This document shows, piece after piece, positions 10,073-22,143 of a stretch of 64,000 nt of DNA. A model generated the notes under the pieces. It saw nothing but the letters and a program-made list of their open reading frames with translations, did no database searches and was not told the origin of the DNA. The stretch comes from Liolophura sinensis. Its lineage: Eukaryota > Mollusca > Polyplacophora > Chitonida > Chitonidae. How positions within the stretch are numbered: the first letter of the stretch is position 1; the number at the start of each line of letters is the position of its first letter. The DNA lies in contig NC_088305.1 of assembly GCF_032854445.1 (NCBI RefSeq), positions 17,035,717 to 17,099,716 on the forward strand, in the 5' to 3' direction. The translations under genes were made by a program, and so were the position numbers.

Positions 10073-11454
10073 GTAAGCTTTCCGTAGTGATATGAACCTA
10101 GATATCGTTCTCTCTCCTCAAACCGTTTTCTTCTCATCCAATGTACTTGGCAAAACTGGACTGGCTCCCTCTTGGAAACGGCTAGGTTGTTCACAAAGCT
10201 GTACATAAACACGTCACGGACGTTAGTTTAGTTTATGGATTCAAAATTTCTCACGGGTTCATTATTATAAGAAGGGGGTTTGACATCTTTCAAACACGTA
10301 TAACTTAAACATTTAATGGTATATTAACAACGAATGATAAATGACCGCGAGAGTGGCGAAATTAGTATATGCTGGTTTGATGTGCTTTCTTAAAGTAGTA
10401 TAAATATGTGAATCGCTGAAAGTTGCGACCACTGACTTGACAGCATGTAGATTTGTTGTTCGTTCTTTGTTGTTTTATAGTGGTCCCGTTTCTTGTGGCA
10501 AAGCTGTGGGATGGGGACCAAGCCGCCTACACACAGGCCGCCTATTTCTGCTTCTCCGCTGGTGGTATCTTGGGTCCAGTCATCGCAGAACCCTTCCTAA
10601 ACCCGCTATTGACGACATCAAGGATGGTGAGGAATGTGTCATCTTCACACCTCAGCCTGGGTAATCTTACTTCTGAGGTCAGTGTAACTTACGATGCTGT
10701 AGCTAATGACGTAGGTCGTATCTACATCCCGTTCTTCATTTCTGGAGCTATCACCTTGCTTTCGGCAGCACTTTGGACGACAGGCTTTTGTAGTGATCGA
10801 CATCGATACAACAACAGCAGAACGAATTCTGTGGAAATGGAAAATAGTACCAGTCATACTGACTCATCTGAGTTAAAGAGATACGCCTTGTTCTTTTTCC
10901 TTGCTCTTGTGGCAGTGTTTTTTGTGCTTTACGACAGCGTCGAGGATGGCTTTCAAAACTACGTAACTACCATTTTGGTGGACAGCATGGACTGGTCAAA
11001 GTCTGATGGCGCCAAAGCCACTTCCGTGTTCTGGGGATGCTACACCTGTGGAAAGGTCGTCGGCTTTTTCCTGGCCAGGATGTTGGAACCGTTCAAACTC
11101 GTAATGGGGTGTTTCCTGGGCTTAAACACTGTGTGGGTTCTACTCATTTGGTTCCTACAGAGCGAAAGCGTTTTGTCCTGGATCTTAATAGCCCTTTTGG
11201 GTTTATTCATGTCCCCGTTATATCCAATAAGCATGTCAATAGCCAACACGTACATATCATCAGGCATGGTGTCCTCCATTATTATTACATCTTCAGATCT
11301 GGGATGTCTTTTGAACCCTATTGTGATTGGACACCTACTGCAATCATCCTCGGAACATTTAGCAAGTATCTATGCTTTTCTTATTGCAAGTCTACTGTCG
11401 GCTTTTGTAATGATGCTCATAAGGGTTCATATGTGTTATTTTCGTAGAGAATAG
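9787..11454 (+). CDS. MFSD4/NaGLT1-like major facilitator transporter (3' exons)
   Basis: Two exons (9787-10072 and 10481-11454, joined in phase 1) encode about 419 residues of a 12-TM major facilitator protein. Family members MFSD4A and MFSD4B (NaGLT1) are plasma-membrane sugar transporters. Diagnostic stretches are GVTFLDLVQRTETDV after TM1, FTETVVPFLVAKLWDGD across the splice junction, GGILGPVIAEPFLNP, and FWGCYTCGKVVGFFLARML. Each lines up by eye with the corresponding place in vertebrate MFSD4. The first exon, with the start codon and the beginning of TM1, is missing: it must lie left of 9787, either hidden in the 9.3-9.8 kb interval or beyond the Polinton. The gene stops with TAG at 11452-11454 and has poly(A) signals 230 bp later. 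It appears intact as far as visible. Confidence 0.85.
10481..11454 (+). CDS. MFSD4-like transporter, last exon
   Basis: The acceptor follows TGTTTTATAG at 10471-10480. The first two bases complete a Val codon, and 323 further residues follow to the stop. The exon includes the large loop rich in Ser/Asn between the two six-TM halves (about 10760-10880) and the six C-terminal membrane segments. Confidence 0.85.
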
Positions 11455-11682
11455 TAATTCTATGTTACCCACCATTCTTTCACGACTTCCATAAAATTCA
11501 TATTGTTGCATATATGGACATTCACACTAGTTACCATAGCAACCTCTGAAATGGACAAATGGCACAATTTGTTGGAATTGCAGAGCATAAAGACAGCTGA
11601 AATGATAACATTGTTGTATCAAACGATTACTCGGAAAAGGTTTCGCTGATCCGTGGCAACAAAACAACCTATCCTGATCGGA

Positions 11683-11698
11683 AATAAATGTAAATAAA
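11683..11698 (+). terminator. Poly(A) signals of the MFSD4-like gene
   Basis: Two AATAAA hexamers, at 11683-11688 and 11693-11698, lie 229-244 bp after the stop codon in the right orientation. Confidence 0.5.
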
Positions 11699-11885
11699 AT
11701 GAGGATTGAAACTCATTTTAACAGGCATAAAATGAATGGAATGAATTTTCTTCTGTGACGTTGCAGTATTTGTGTACTTCATATACGTTTTATGAGCACA
11801 CATCCGCCGATAATTTTGACGTAAGGAAAAAGCAAATGGGTTCACAGCTTTGAACCGTTTTGATAGAGGCGGGAGCGAAAGTTAA

Positions 11886-12252
11886 GAGTGAGTGAGTGAG
11901 TGCTTGGGGTTTAACGTCGTACTCAACAGTTTTTCAGTCATATGACGACGAAGGAATCATTAGGGTGCATGCACGTGTAATGTGCCTCCTTGTTGCAGGA
12001 CGGATTTCCACCGCTCTTTTATTTAGTGCTGCATCACTGAGACGACTTACCGAAGGCAAGTAAGCCGCCCCGCCCGAGCCATTATACTGATACGGGTCAA
12101 CCAGTCGTTGCACTATCCCCTTCATGCTGAACGCCAAGCGAGGAAGTTACAACTTCCTCTTTTAAAGTCTTAGGTGTGACTCGACCCAGGATTGATCCTG
12201 AATCTACCGGTCCCGAAGCGGGCGCTCTACCAACTGTGCTATCCGGGCCGGT
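11886..12252 (-). mobile_element. tRNA-derived SINE (GTTTAACG-tail family), near full length
   Basis: Read on the minus strand, the 5' end is a tRNA-like head with an A box at 12223-12241 (TAGCACAGTTGGTAGAGCG) and a B box at 12181-12198. The body follows, then the 3' end with the complement of GCTTGGGGTTTAACGTCG and a run of GAGT repeats. Related tails occur at about 47003 and 62554. Such SINEs are common in mollusc genomes. Confidence 0.8.
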
Positions 12253-12880
12253 TGAAAGTTAAGATGGCGACCCGAGCATAATTGTAGTTTTTATTGTCTC
12301 AGATCATTGACTCTACCCTACTGTTGTTAAATGTGTATATGCCGTCAGAATATTCGGAGAATTGAGATTTTTCTCGACTGTTTGGGTACGATTATGACTA
12401 CTCTTGAAGATACAGTTGTACCCATTGTGTGAATAGTGCATGTTGGGGGTTGAAATGCACATCTATCACGAAGATTTGGCGAGTATCTCCTAAAGTTCTG
12501 TTTTGACCATAATCTATGTCTGTCCGACCTTGACCTTGACCCAGGAATCCCTATATCCACACTAACCCAATCGCCTTCCATTCTGTATCCCTTAGAACCT
12601 ATCATTGGAGCCATTCTTTTTCTAGATTCATAGCTTATACAGGTATAATCTGCTCATATCTCCAGTTTTCGTGTTTAGATCAAATGACAAATGAAAAACT
12701 ATTGAAAATTTATGTTAATATTTATTCACAAATAGTCAGAATACAAATGTATACAAAGATATAATAAAAACGATTGTCGAGTTTTAACTAGTACTTGGTT
12801 CTTTCACAGCTGATCTTAAACAGGTTTGTGTGTTTTACTGCATTGTAAACGTTATCGTTATCAGATCGAAAGCCATTCAC
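12253..12880. other. Non-coding interval
   Basis: AT-rich DNA with no supported gene. An ORF at 12345-12614 (minus) has no recognisable similarity. Confidence 0.4.
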
Positions 12881-12962
12881 TGCCTCCTCTTTTAAACATG
12901 TCCTCTCTACGATATGGCTGAAATATTGCTGATGTGGCGTTAAGCCATAATCATTCTTTCAT
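12880..12962 (+). mobile_element. SINE 3' fragment
   Basis: ATGGCTGAAATATTGCTGA followed by GGCGTTAAGCC and an ATTC-rich end is the 3' tail type of tRNA-derived SINEs widespread in molluscs. No tRNA head is visible. Confidence 0.5.
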
Positions 12963-13052
12963 TTATTCTATGTACCTCCCAATGTTCAAACTAACGAAAG
13001 TAGTATTTGTCTTTGTTGCCCTTCCTATGTTCTCGCGCAATGTAGGATTGTA

Positions 13053-13530
13053 ACACAGACGATACGAGACAAATTATGTAGATGGCACAGAACTTTTAAT
13101 GGAAGATGGCGGACAACCTGTCTCAATACAACGTATACAATGATATCACATTATAATTCTGGACAAAGTATTTCCCCCTGAATTAGAATGCCATTGAGTT
13201 ATCTCCCCTAAATCGCTACAATCACTAGCGGGTTTATTTACACTTGTTCGAACACTGACTGAATAAAGTTACTTTTTTACACACGTAACTACACTGAGCC
13301 CTTAGGAGTACTAGTATCATGAATACAAATGCAACCAAAACTATGAAATCTGCCATACTAACGTACCACTACTACCAGTGTATCTTCAAAGCTAACCGCA
13401 TTATATCAGTTTTTATAGATCGGCCAGGAACTACAACACAACAAGAACTAAATGGCATATTACCGAGGGGCAGATGGCCTCTGAATCTTACATATAACAC
13501 AGACGAGACGAGACAAATTATTTACATGGC
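13053..13530 (+). repeat. Pair of diverged direct repeats
   Basis: About 35 bp starting ACACAGACGA at 13053-13087 recurs with a few differences at 13497-13530. The pair lies just below the 3' end of the gypsy fossil. No complete LTR could be delimited from it. Confidence 0.35.
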
Positions 13531-13982
13531 ATGAGGTAAAAACCTGGGCATATTCAACGTAAAATTTTATTAGGTGGCCAGTCTAACAAAATCCATGTCA
13601 AAATTCTGCTCTCAACACACTCATGTGATGCTTCTTCTACCCTTAGGTAGGAAGATCTTTTCTAAAAACAGGAACTTTCCAGTGGATCACTTTTAAAGCC
13701 TCGTGCCCTTGTAACACTCAACAGCTGAATCAACTGTAATTGATCATAACTCCTGCCACAAATTCAATAATCCCAATGTTCTAGATCAGTTCACAACTTA
13801 AACTACAAAATCTACAAAGGAAATGTTATTTAACACCTAACTGCCATAGTTCACAGCCCCAACAATCAAGTCTTCAATTCGCTGACACACTGGTTGCAAT
13901 AGGGTCCACAACTTCGGAAATGGTGAACCTATCCCCAGGGGGAAAAATTGCCATGGCCACGCCACGGTTACTCCGTCACAAT

Positions 13983-14530
13983 TTACTGTCCTCCAGCAAG
14001 AAAGCGATCTGTACTAGTGGCATTTCCCATTGTGTCGTAAGTCAGCCGGGACGGTGGTTTTATTGTCCTCTTGGACCGTTGTCTCCGTCGCACAGTTCCA
14101 TTATCTTCATTGTCACAACCCGAACTGGAATGAACTCTATCACTGGCCGCGTCCGATCCACTGTAGAGAGTGTCCTCGTTTTGTGTCTCTTCACTTCTCG
14201 GAATGAAAGATTCAGCCCGAGGGTTGAGCTTGAGTGAACTCTGTGGGTGTTCTACAAACCTCTCTTGCCAATCAAGATCAGTAGAGTCCGAATCAGTCCC
14301 TGGGTGGTCCACAGTGTCGCGCTTCCATTTTTCCTTCACTTTCCAAGGTATTCTTCCTGACTTTGATCGAGTAGGTCTTGGCAGTTCCAATGGAAGATTA
14401 TCACAAGGCAGGAGCAGGTTTCTGTGCAATGTCCGAACTTTTGCCAGTTCCATTCTCAGATTTCACTTGATAGAAAGGACTGTCATTGCTTAGGCGCTGG
14501 AGGACGACATGCACCTTGTCTTCTCACCAC
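13983..14530 (-). pseudogene. Gypsy integrase C-terminal tail, detached fragment
   Basis: The fragment carries VRTLHRNLLLPCDNLPLELP, a hallmark of the C-terminal region of many gypsy Pol proteins, then a Ser/Asp-rich spacer and a basic end (KRTIKPPSRLTYDTM). It is the only part of the fossil on this side of the nested insertions. Confidence 0.7.
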
Positions 14531-15533
14531 CCCCCGTGGGGTTTCCGGGGTGATAAGAATAGAACCTCAGCCCTTTAGGCAAGCTTGTCAAAAAGTGTAC
14601 TAACCTAGAGCTCTCCTGTGTGAGCCCGGTGAATATAATAGACTCACATCTTCTCGGTTGTGTGAGAGGCAACCGGGGAGCGACCTGTTTGCCGTGGGTT
14701 GCGACCCGTAATGTACGAGGACGGGATCCTGGTGGCTGAGGGCGGGTTGGTCTTGCGAGATCCTCACGCCCAACACGTCACTTTGGCCCTTACTTGGAGA
14801 GAGACGGGAGGTCGGATGCGCCCGGTCCGATCAATCGGCTTAGTCATGTCTTGCCTCTGTGTGGTCACAATTTCCTCTATATCAGCACATCATTTAGAGA
14901 ACAAATGTTATTTTTGAAATATCATTTGCGGGACTACGCTTTGAGGCGGTGGCTCATGGGTCACTCGAGTAGATTGAATTGAGTCTACTTTAAAACTTCC
15001 TTTAAATGCTTCAAATATACGTAACCGATCTTCCTCTCAGCCGACTTTGTATTCAAGTGCTGATTAAAAGGAGGAAGTTATCAGACTCACTTGATAATGA
15101 ACAGAACATTTGGCCGCCTTTCATTGTTCTCTCAACTAAGAGTGAACAAAAGCCGGCTTCAAAAATTCATCCGTTTCTCCTGCAAAGGGCTCTCCAGGGC
15201 GCAGCTGGAACTCTTAAAAACGTAAAAATCTTTGATCCGGAGACATTCTCATTGAATGTTTCCGGCAACAACAATCAAAAAATTTACTTCAATTAAATAA
15301 AATATCTGATATATCTGTTTTCACGTCCACTCACCATTCCCTGAACAGCTGTCAGGGAATAATTCGTGACAGGGATGGCGATATAACTCATCTAACTGAG
15401 AAAGAAATCTGCCAAGAACGAAATTCATAGGGTGTTACCAGAGTGAAACGCTTCATTACGAAGAAATCTTCATAACATCCTTAAACTTAATACTTACCTG
15501 CTGACCTTTAACAATACCTCCCTTCAGTGGCAT

Positions 15534-15917
15534 ATGTACGTTGGCCCGTATAAGGTTAATGTGGATTTATATATCACTAATCCTACACGTTGTTTTAATT
15601 GCCAAAAATTTGGTCATGGCAAGGGCCAATGTCAGAATAGACTGATTTGTTTTAGATGCGGCAGTGACGGTTATGATGGTTTCGACTGCAGCAACACAGT
15701 TAAGTGTTGTAATTGCAGTGGAGATCACATGGCCTCCTCAAGGGACTGTCCCCTTTTCTTTAAGGAAAAACAAACTATCGACTTGAAAATTAAAAACAAC
15801 ATATCATATCAGGAAGCCCGAAAACTAGCCTCACTTACTAATACTTCTTTACAGGCTTCGTTTGCCAATGTGGTCAAGCAAGTAGCAACTGTTGCTACTC
15901 AAACCTCTTGGACTTAG
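15534..15917 (+). pseudogene. LINE ORF1 (Gag-like) zinc-knuckle region
   Basis: Three knuckles in a row: CFNCQKFGHGKGQC (canonical CX2CX4HX4C), CFRCGSDGYDGFDC (His replaced by Tyr) and CCNCSGDHMASSRDC (variant spacing). This is the nucleic-acid-binding end of ORF1. Upstream, 15006-15296 holds another open ORF1 segment (ending about 15294), and the 240 bp between them are closed by stops in all frames consulted. ORF1 ends at the TAG after 15914. Confidence 0.75.
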
Positions 15918-16351
15918 CCCATTGGAAACGACAAACCTAGTTATGTTTCTGCGCAACTTTCCTCTCAACCTTCGTTAAACTCTTCCTCAACTCAGACTAC
16001 ATCAGCACAATAAACAAAAACAGTAAACAATACAGAACACCCTGGTAGACCAGCTGAACCCAATTCCCATAAAAATAATGACAAAAACAAGTCCAGAAAC
16101 AAATCTCAAAATAATAACAAACAAATAACTAATAAACCTAGCGGCCCAGCAAAGCGTCCCTCTAAGGCCACTCGGGATCCTATCCAAACTTTTAATAAAT
16201 TTGAATCGTTGGAGGACGTTGGTCCTTCAACATCAGATGCGAACGTGATGGATACATCACCCGTACCAGGGAGATCTAACAGCTGATCTACACGGAAGGG
16301 TCGTCCGCGGTCCAAACACAAAGATAAATCTCCTATACGTCTCCCTCCATA

Positions 16352-17833
16352 ATGGCGATATATGATAAAATTATACAGTGGAATTGTCGAGGCCTTAAAG
16401 TAAATTTTATTGAAATAACACAGCTAGTTCAATTACTAAATCTTATTGTCCTTTGTCTTCAGGGAACTCACCTGAACACATCTGACAAAGATAAAATAAC
16501 TCTTTAAAATTATTCACACTATAGCACCTATTGTATCGCTGCAGGCGGCTCGTCGATCTTCATATATAACAATATTATTCACAGCCCTATTCTTCTGGAT
16601 GCAGAGCTTCAGGCTGTGGCCGTCCGTGTTTCATTGTCTAAAACAATCACATTATGTTCCGTTTATATTCCTCCTAACATTTCTTCGTCAGCTTTGCAGT
16701 TACATAATTTAAAAGAACAATTGCCAAAACCGTTTATAATTATTGGAGGTTTTATTTCCCATAACCCCCTATTGGGCAGTAATAACATTAATAATAAGGG
16801 CAAGATAATGGAAGACTTCTTATCGAAGGAGGAACTTTGTTATTTCAATGATGGTTCTAATACCTATTTACATCCAGGTAATAGCGCTTATTCTGCTATC
16901 GATCTCACTGTCTCGGATCCATCACTTCTTGATTTTTCTTGGAAGGTGCATGACGATCTTTGTGGTAGTAACCATTTTCCTATAATCTTAGAGCATATCA
17001 CTTCTAATTCTTTAGAACGTGTAGCTAGGTGGAAATTCGATAAAGCAGATTGGATCGCATTTGAGATGTTTTGTGAGGCTGATATCTCTCCAGAGACTCT
17101 CAAAGCAGCAGATGATCCTATGTTAAAATTTAACGAGCTTGTATTACGAGCTGGCGATAGAACTATACCTAAGACCTCGACAAATCCCAAATCCAAGAGT
17201 AAACCCTGGTACGACAATGACTGTCGTAAAGCCATAAAAGACCGTAAAAAGGCTAAACGCAGATTTAATCATTGTCCTACTGATAATAATTTAAATCAGG
17301 TTCGTATTTTTAGAGCTAAGGCTCGTCGACTACTCAAGTCCAAGAGACGATCTTGTTGGCGGAACTTTGTTTCGGACATTACGTCAAAAACACCCGTGCG
17401 TAAGGTCTGAAACATGCTTCAGAAACTTAAGGGCAAAAATAATGAAGCCAAAGTCCAGCATTTAAAGGATGGAGATAATATATTAACCTCTCCATCCGAT
17501 ATAGAAAATAAATTAGCTGAGACAATTTCCAAGAAATCTTCTTCTGAGAACTATACTAAAGAATTCCAACATATTAAAACCCAGAAGGAGAAAATTAAAT
17601 TGCCCTTTTCTTCTAAATATTTAGAAGATTATAATTGTCCTTTTAATATCGAGGAACTTAAAACTGCATTAAAAAAGGCCCACGATACTGCTTGTGGTCC
17701 TGATAATGTATATTATAAGTTTCTGAACCATTTACCACCTGAGCCACTGGAGACGAACGGAAATTACATCTTGATCCAGAGCTTAATTTTTGTGGTGAAC
17801 AGGTTAAAAATGTTGGAGAAACAAAAGTTTTAG
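16352..17833 (+). pseudogene. LINE ORF2, endonuclease and start of RT
   Basis: Starts at ATG 16352 with the endonuclease opening IIQWNCRGLK. Further endonuclease motifs are GGFISHNPLLGS (the usual GGDFN is degraded), SAIDLTVSDPSLLDF and GSNHFPI. In-frame stops occur near 16505 and at 17408-17410. Sequence continues to the beginning of the RT domain (DTACGPDNVYYKFLNHLPPE at about 17689-17748) and then jumps, with a frame change, to sequence normally found after the catalytic YADD box. About 700 bp of RT, including the catalytic aspartates, are missing. Confidence 0.8.
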
Positions 17834-17839
17834 GTATAA

Positions 17840-19265
17840 TATTTGATAGTGTGCTATCTTTTAAATCTCATATTAAAGTGCTTAAAGCTATATGTACAAA
17901 GGCTCTCGATTTAATCAAGGTCGTGTCTGGCACCGATTGGGGTGCCGACCGATCAGTTTTACTTAATTTATATCGTTCTCTGGTGAGGTCTAAATTGGAC
18001 TATGGATCCATTATTTACGGTTCCGCTAGGAAGTCGTACATTAAAATGTTGGATCCTGTTCATCACCAAGGTTTGAGGCTCAGCCTTGGTGCTTTTAGAA
18101 CCTAACCAGTAGAAAGTTTATAGGTGGAGGCTAATGAGCCTTCTTTATATTACCGACGTATAAAACTTAGCCTTCAATATGCTACAAAGCTTAAAAACCC
18201 TGCCTACGACTGTGTTTTCAATCCATTATATGTAGACAAATATACTACATATCCTAACAAGATCCCTTCGTTCGGTCTTCACATACGTGACCGTATTGTG
18301 GAAACTAACATCAAGCTGGAGGACATAGCTCCGTTATCTTTTCCGGAGCCTCCGCCATGGCTTCTTCCACAACCTAAACTAATGTTTGATCTACGTAAAT
18401 ATAATAAATCGAATATAAATCCTCTTATAATTCAGCAAGGTTTTGCTGAAATTAAAGCTAATTATATGGATTATAAGTTTATATATACTGACGGGTCGAA
18501 GGATGGGGACAGGGTTGCGGCTGTCATGGAGCAGCGAGTCTCTTCCTTTCGTCTTCCATCCTCTTCTTCAATATTCTCTGTCGAGGCCAGAGCTATACAC
18601 CTGGCCTTATCATATGTTTCTTCTGGGTGTGCCCAGAGGGCAATGATATGCACTGACTCGTTGTCTTACCTATTGGCAATACAGAATAATAAATTTAAAA
18701 ATCCCTTTATCCTTCAAATTTTAGCTATACATAGGAAACTAATTAGAAGAGGTAAAGATATTATATTCTGCTGGATACCAAGTCATACTGGTATCCATGG
18801 AAACACAGTCGCAGACAGGGAGGTGAAAACTGCCCTAAATAAACCCATATCAAAGATAAAATCCCTTATACTGACATGAAGTCCAATATTCTTAAATATA
18901 TTCGTTGCCTTTGGCAGGGTGAATGGGATTTGCAGGTCCGTAATAAACTGCATGCTATTCATCCGGTTACTGGCTACAATAATTATACTTGCGAAAGGTC
19001 TCGTAGAGACCAAGTAGTTTTAAGAAGGTGTCGTGTTAGGCATTCTCGTCTAACACACAATTTCATACTAAATTTAGGTGGGAGCAGTGCTCCCGAGTGC
19101 GTTGGATGCGATGCCCCATATGGCATCAAACATATCTTGGTTGACTGTGTAGACTTTGCCCAAGTTCGGCAGAGATTCTACACGGTCAACTCTATATATG
19201 GTTTATTTGACAACATAGTCGTCATTAATTATTTGAAGGCCATTGGCGTTTATCATAAAATATAA
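17840..19265 (+). pseudogene. LINE ORF2, post-RT, RNase H and C-terminal part
   Basis: Contains KVLGIIFDSVLSFKSHIK, the usual LGxxFD element after the RT palm, then stops at about 18103 and 18121. The RNase H domain follows at about 18475-18850, with its acidic residues still present (FIYTDGSKDG, VEARAIHLAL, ICTDSLSYLL, IPSHTGIHGNTVAD). A frame change near 18876 leads to the C-terminal region, which has a CxxC...H...C-type cluster (CVGCDAPYGIKHILVDC) and ends at about 19265. Confidence 0.8.
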
Positions 19266-19280
19266 TTTATTAATAAACTA

Positions 19281-20430
19281 CCGGGCAAAAGAAACGTATA
19301 ACTTTGTTCAGCACCACAAGAAAGAGAAAGAAAAACAGACAGTATCAACATGATAAGCATTATATTGCAATAAACCATTTTCCAAGTTCTGTTCAAAAAT
19401 TCAAAGCCATATGGATAGTACACTTGCTGTCAGGCCGAGTAAAGAAGGCATGGGGTAAATCTGAAAAATTACACAAATACAAGTAAAGGGACTCCCTTAA
19501 AAAGGTGTACCTAATGTCCTATCATGTCATAAGACAGATCGTTAGTAGCGTGTGTGAGCACCCATTGCATCAATTAAAGCCAAAATACGTCTCCTCATGG
19601 AAGTCGTCAGCCGCCGGATGACGTCATCAGGAATTCTGTCCCACTCCTCAAATAAAGCCTGTTCGAGCTGTTGCCTGTTTGGTGGGGGAGGGACGCGTTG
19701 TCTCACACGTCGATCAAGATGATCCCACAGATGCTCTAAGGCATTCATGTCTGGCGATCGTGCTGGCCAAGGCATTACGTTGACATCAAAGGTGTCCAGA
19801 TAATTTAGTACATCTCTGGCGGTATGAGGTCGTGCATTGTCCTGCTGCAAAAGGATACCCCTTTGCTGTTGATGCACGAATGGCACCACAACAGGTTCCA
19901 ATATAAACATCTCGGTATCTTTGGCCAGTCAGATTTCCCTGGATGAAGACCAATCTCGTTCTCACCTGTCCACAAATTCCGCCCCATACAAGCACCCAAC
20001 CAGCACCAAAAGGGTGGACATTCTGAATGCAGTTTTGTGCCAATCGCTCTCCCCTGCGTCGATACACACTAATTCGACCATCATTTCTGAAGAGGTTATA
20101 TCGGCTTTCATCAGTGAATAGCACCCTTTCCCAGTCTCGTCGCTACCATCGACGTACAACTCTTGCCCAACGCAGCCTGTTTTGACGGTGTAGAGGAGTC
20201 AATGCCATTCCACGGAAGGGGCGATAGGTTTTGATACCACTCACGAGGAGTCGTCGTAAGACTGTGCGTCTGCTGATGGGGTGTCCCAGTGCCGTTTCAG
20301 CCGTTGACGTCGCCTTCACAAACCGGTTACGCAGGAGGATTGTGCGGATGTACCGGTCTTCGCCAGGCGTTGTAACACTTAGCCTGCCCGATCTTGGATG
20401 ATCTTGTGTCCTGCTTGTCTCATATTTTTT
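19281..20430 (-). mobile_element. Tc1-like DNA transposon (DD34E), truncated
   Basis: Minus-strand transposase remains. DDE motifs are LFTDESRYNLFRND near 20085-20125 (first Asp), LLQQDNARPHTA near 19825-19860 (second Asp) and SPDMNALEHLWD near 19730-19765 (Glu). The N-terminal helix-turn-helix half is absent: the element begins at the GRPR-box region (QDHPRSGR) and is fused to gypsy integrase sequence. An in-frame TAG lies at 20140-20142 and a frameshift near 19905. The low-coordinate end is placed after TA at 19279-19280, where CCGGGCAAAAGAAACG could be the terminal repeat. Confidence 0.75.
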
Positions 20431-21992
20431 TCCCACTCATGGATGTACTGTTTGTATGTCTTGGCATTCTTCGGTGTCTGAATGTCAAACAAGATATCCA
20501 CAAGAAGACGAGGAGATCGTCCGAATAATGCGAAAAACGGCGAATAACCTGTGGAATCATTCTTCGTACAGTTGTAGGCGTGTACAAGTTTTTTAACGTG
20601 TTCTTTCCAGTTAGGCTTCCCTTTGGAGGACAAGGTTTTCAACATGCCTAAAATGGTCCAATTAAACCGTTCTGCCTTCCCGTTTCCTTGTGGGTGGTAG
20701 GGGGTTGTTCTCGAGCTTACCATGCCACAAAGTTTCTGTAGGTGACAAAACAACGCGTTTTGGAATTCCCCACCTTGATCGTGGTGAAGACGTGCCGAAA
20801 ATCCGAACCGGGGAATACAGTCATTGACAGTCCGTTCAGCCGCAGTTTTTCCAGCCTTATTCCTTGTGGGGTACACTTGCGCAAAGCGAGTAAAATGTTC
20901 AATAGCGCCCATGTGTCCCATATTGTCATGCAGTTTTTTCATAACAAGTATTCGCCACTTCTTTGGAAACACAATCTGAGTACGTTCTGTTCCTCCAGGT
21001 AACGTGTTCTTCCTCACGAGCACACCATTTTCGTCAAAGCTCAGCTTGTTGAATTCTTTCAGCAGTTGTAAGGGTGCTTTCCTTTGACTGAATGAAGGGC
21101 GCATACCAGTTCTGACGTGCGGTATCACAACACCAATGTCTTCATGGGCCCTCTTCGCTTTGTCAGTCTCTTGCAAGGGTATTCTTTGCAACGGTGTAGC
21201 ACAGTCGGTCACCTTGAACTCTGCCACAAGGTTTACATCACTAGACACCGAAGCAATTAGAACATTGTCCGGACGGGTTGTAGTATTTACACCACTAATG
21301 ATAGCTTGCAAGGCATCCTGAACAATGACCTCTGGGTGTTGTTTCCTGGCTTCATTGATATCAAGAGGCATCCTTGAAAGCCCATCGGCATCACAGTTTG
21401 TTTTACCTGGTTTATACCTTATTGTGAATTCAAAGTCCGACAATTCGGCAACCCATCTGTGCCGTGTACTGTCCAGTTTGGCACTTGTTAAGATATAGGT
21501 CAATGGGTTGTTGTCACTAAAAACCTCCAATCCCGGAGAGTAATATAGGTAATCACGAAATCTCTCGCAGATCGCCCATTTCAGGGCTAGGAACTCTAAT
21601 TTCCCCGAATTCAGGTAATACTTCTCTTTTGCAGGAGTTAACGTCCTCGACCCATAGGGAACCACAGCGAACTTTCCATTGTCCCTCGTTAGGTACAACA
21701 CAGCTCCTAAGCCCTTTTGTGCTGCATCCACATGAAGAATGAACTTCTTACCAAAATCTGGGTACGCCATGACATGTTCGGACAGCAGATCATCAACCAG
21801 CTCATCTAGTGTTTCTTGATGTTCTGCAGTCCACTGGATAATTTGTTTAGGATTTACTTGGGCGTATTTGGACTTTTTACACAGTTTTGGCTTCTGAGGG
21901 GAATCTTTCCTTTTCAAGGGATCATACAGCACTTTTGCTCGTCTAGAAAAGTTGGCCAAGTATTCCCGGTAATATCCGAGAAAGCCTAACAT
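20379..21992 (-). pseudogene. Gypsy RNase H and integrase region
   Basis: A long remnant showing the RT-RNase H connection (LGFLGYYREYLANFSRRA), RNase H (FILHVDAAQKGLGAVLYL, FSDNNPLTYIL) and the integrase core (PYHPQGNGKAERFN). It ends abruptly at about 20400, where the sequence turns into a Tc1-type transposase. Confidence 0.85.
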
Positions 21993-22143
21993 CTGCCTCA
22001 GCTGCCCTACCGTCTGTGGGAGTGTCTGAGTTTTCGCACAGGCCCCTTCTTAGTCGGGTCCATCCGATAGCCATCCCTTGACACAAAGTGGCCAAGATAT
22101 CGAACCTCCTCTCGAAACATCTCACACTTCTTTGGTTTCAGTT

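Larger units (their letters stand above)
14545..19278 (+). mobile_element. Non-LTR retrotransposon (I/Nimb-type LINE with RNase H), defective
   Basis: A plus-strand LINE inserted in the gypsy fossil. It contains an ORF1 with zinc knuckles, an ORF2 with AP endonuclease, only the edges of the reverse transcriptase, an RNase H domain and a C-terminal Cys-rich tail, ending just before the Tc1-like element. The presence of an RNase H domain and CCHC ORF1 points to the I/Nimb group. The RT core is deleted and both ORFs contain stops and frameshifts, so the copy cannot move itself. Confidence 0.85.

Noticed and set aside
12181-12252. Possible tRNA gene (A and B boxes)
   Set aside because: No consistent acceptor stem. 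The tRNA-like part continues into a SINE body and tail.
13000-13900. Gypsy 3' LTR matching a 5' LTR near 24730-25900
   Set aside because: Only weak, scattered similarity by eye. A self-alignment of the two intervals would decide.
18475-18850. RNase H ORF considered as a domesticated host gene
   Set aside because: It sits in the expected place within a LINE ORF2, with LINE sequence continuing on both sides and stops or frame changes nearby.
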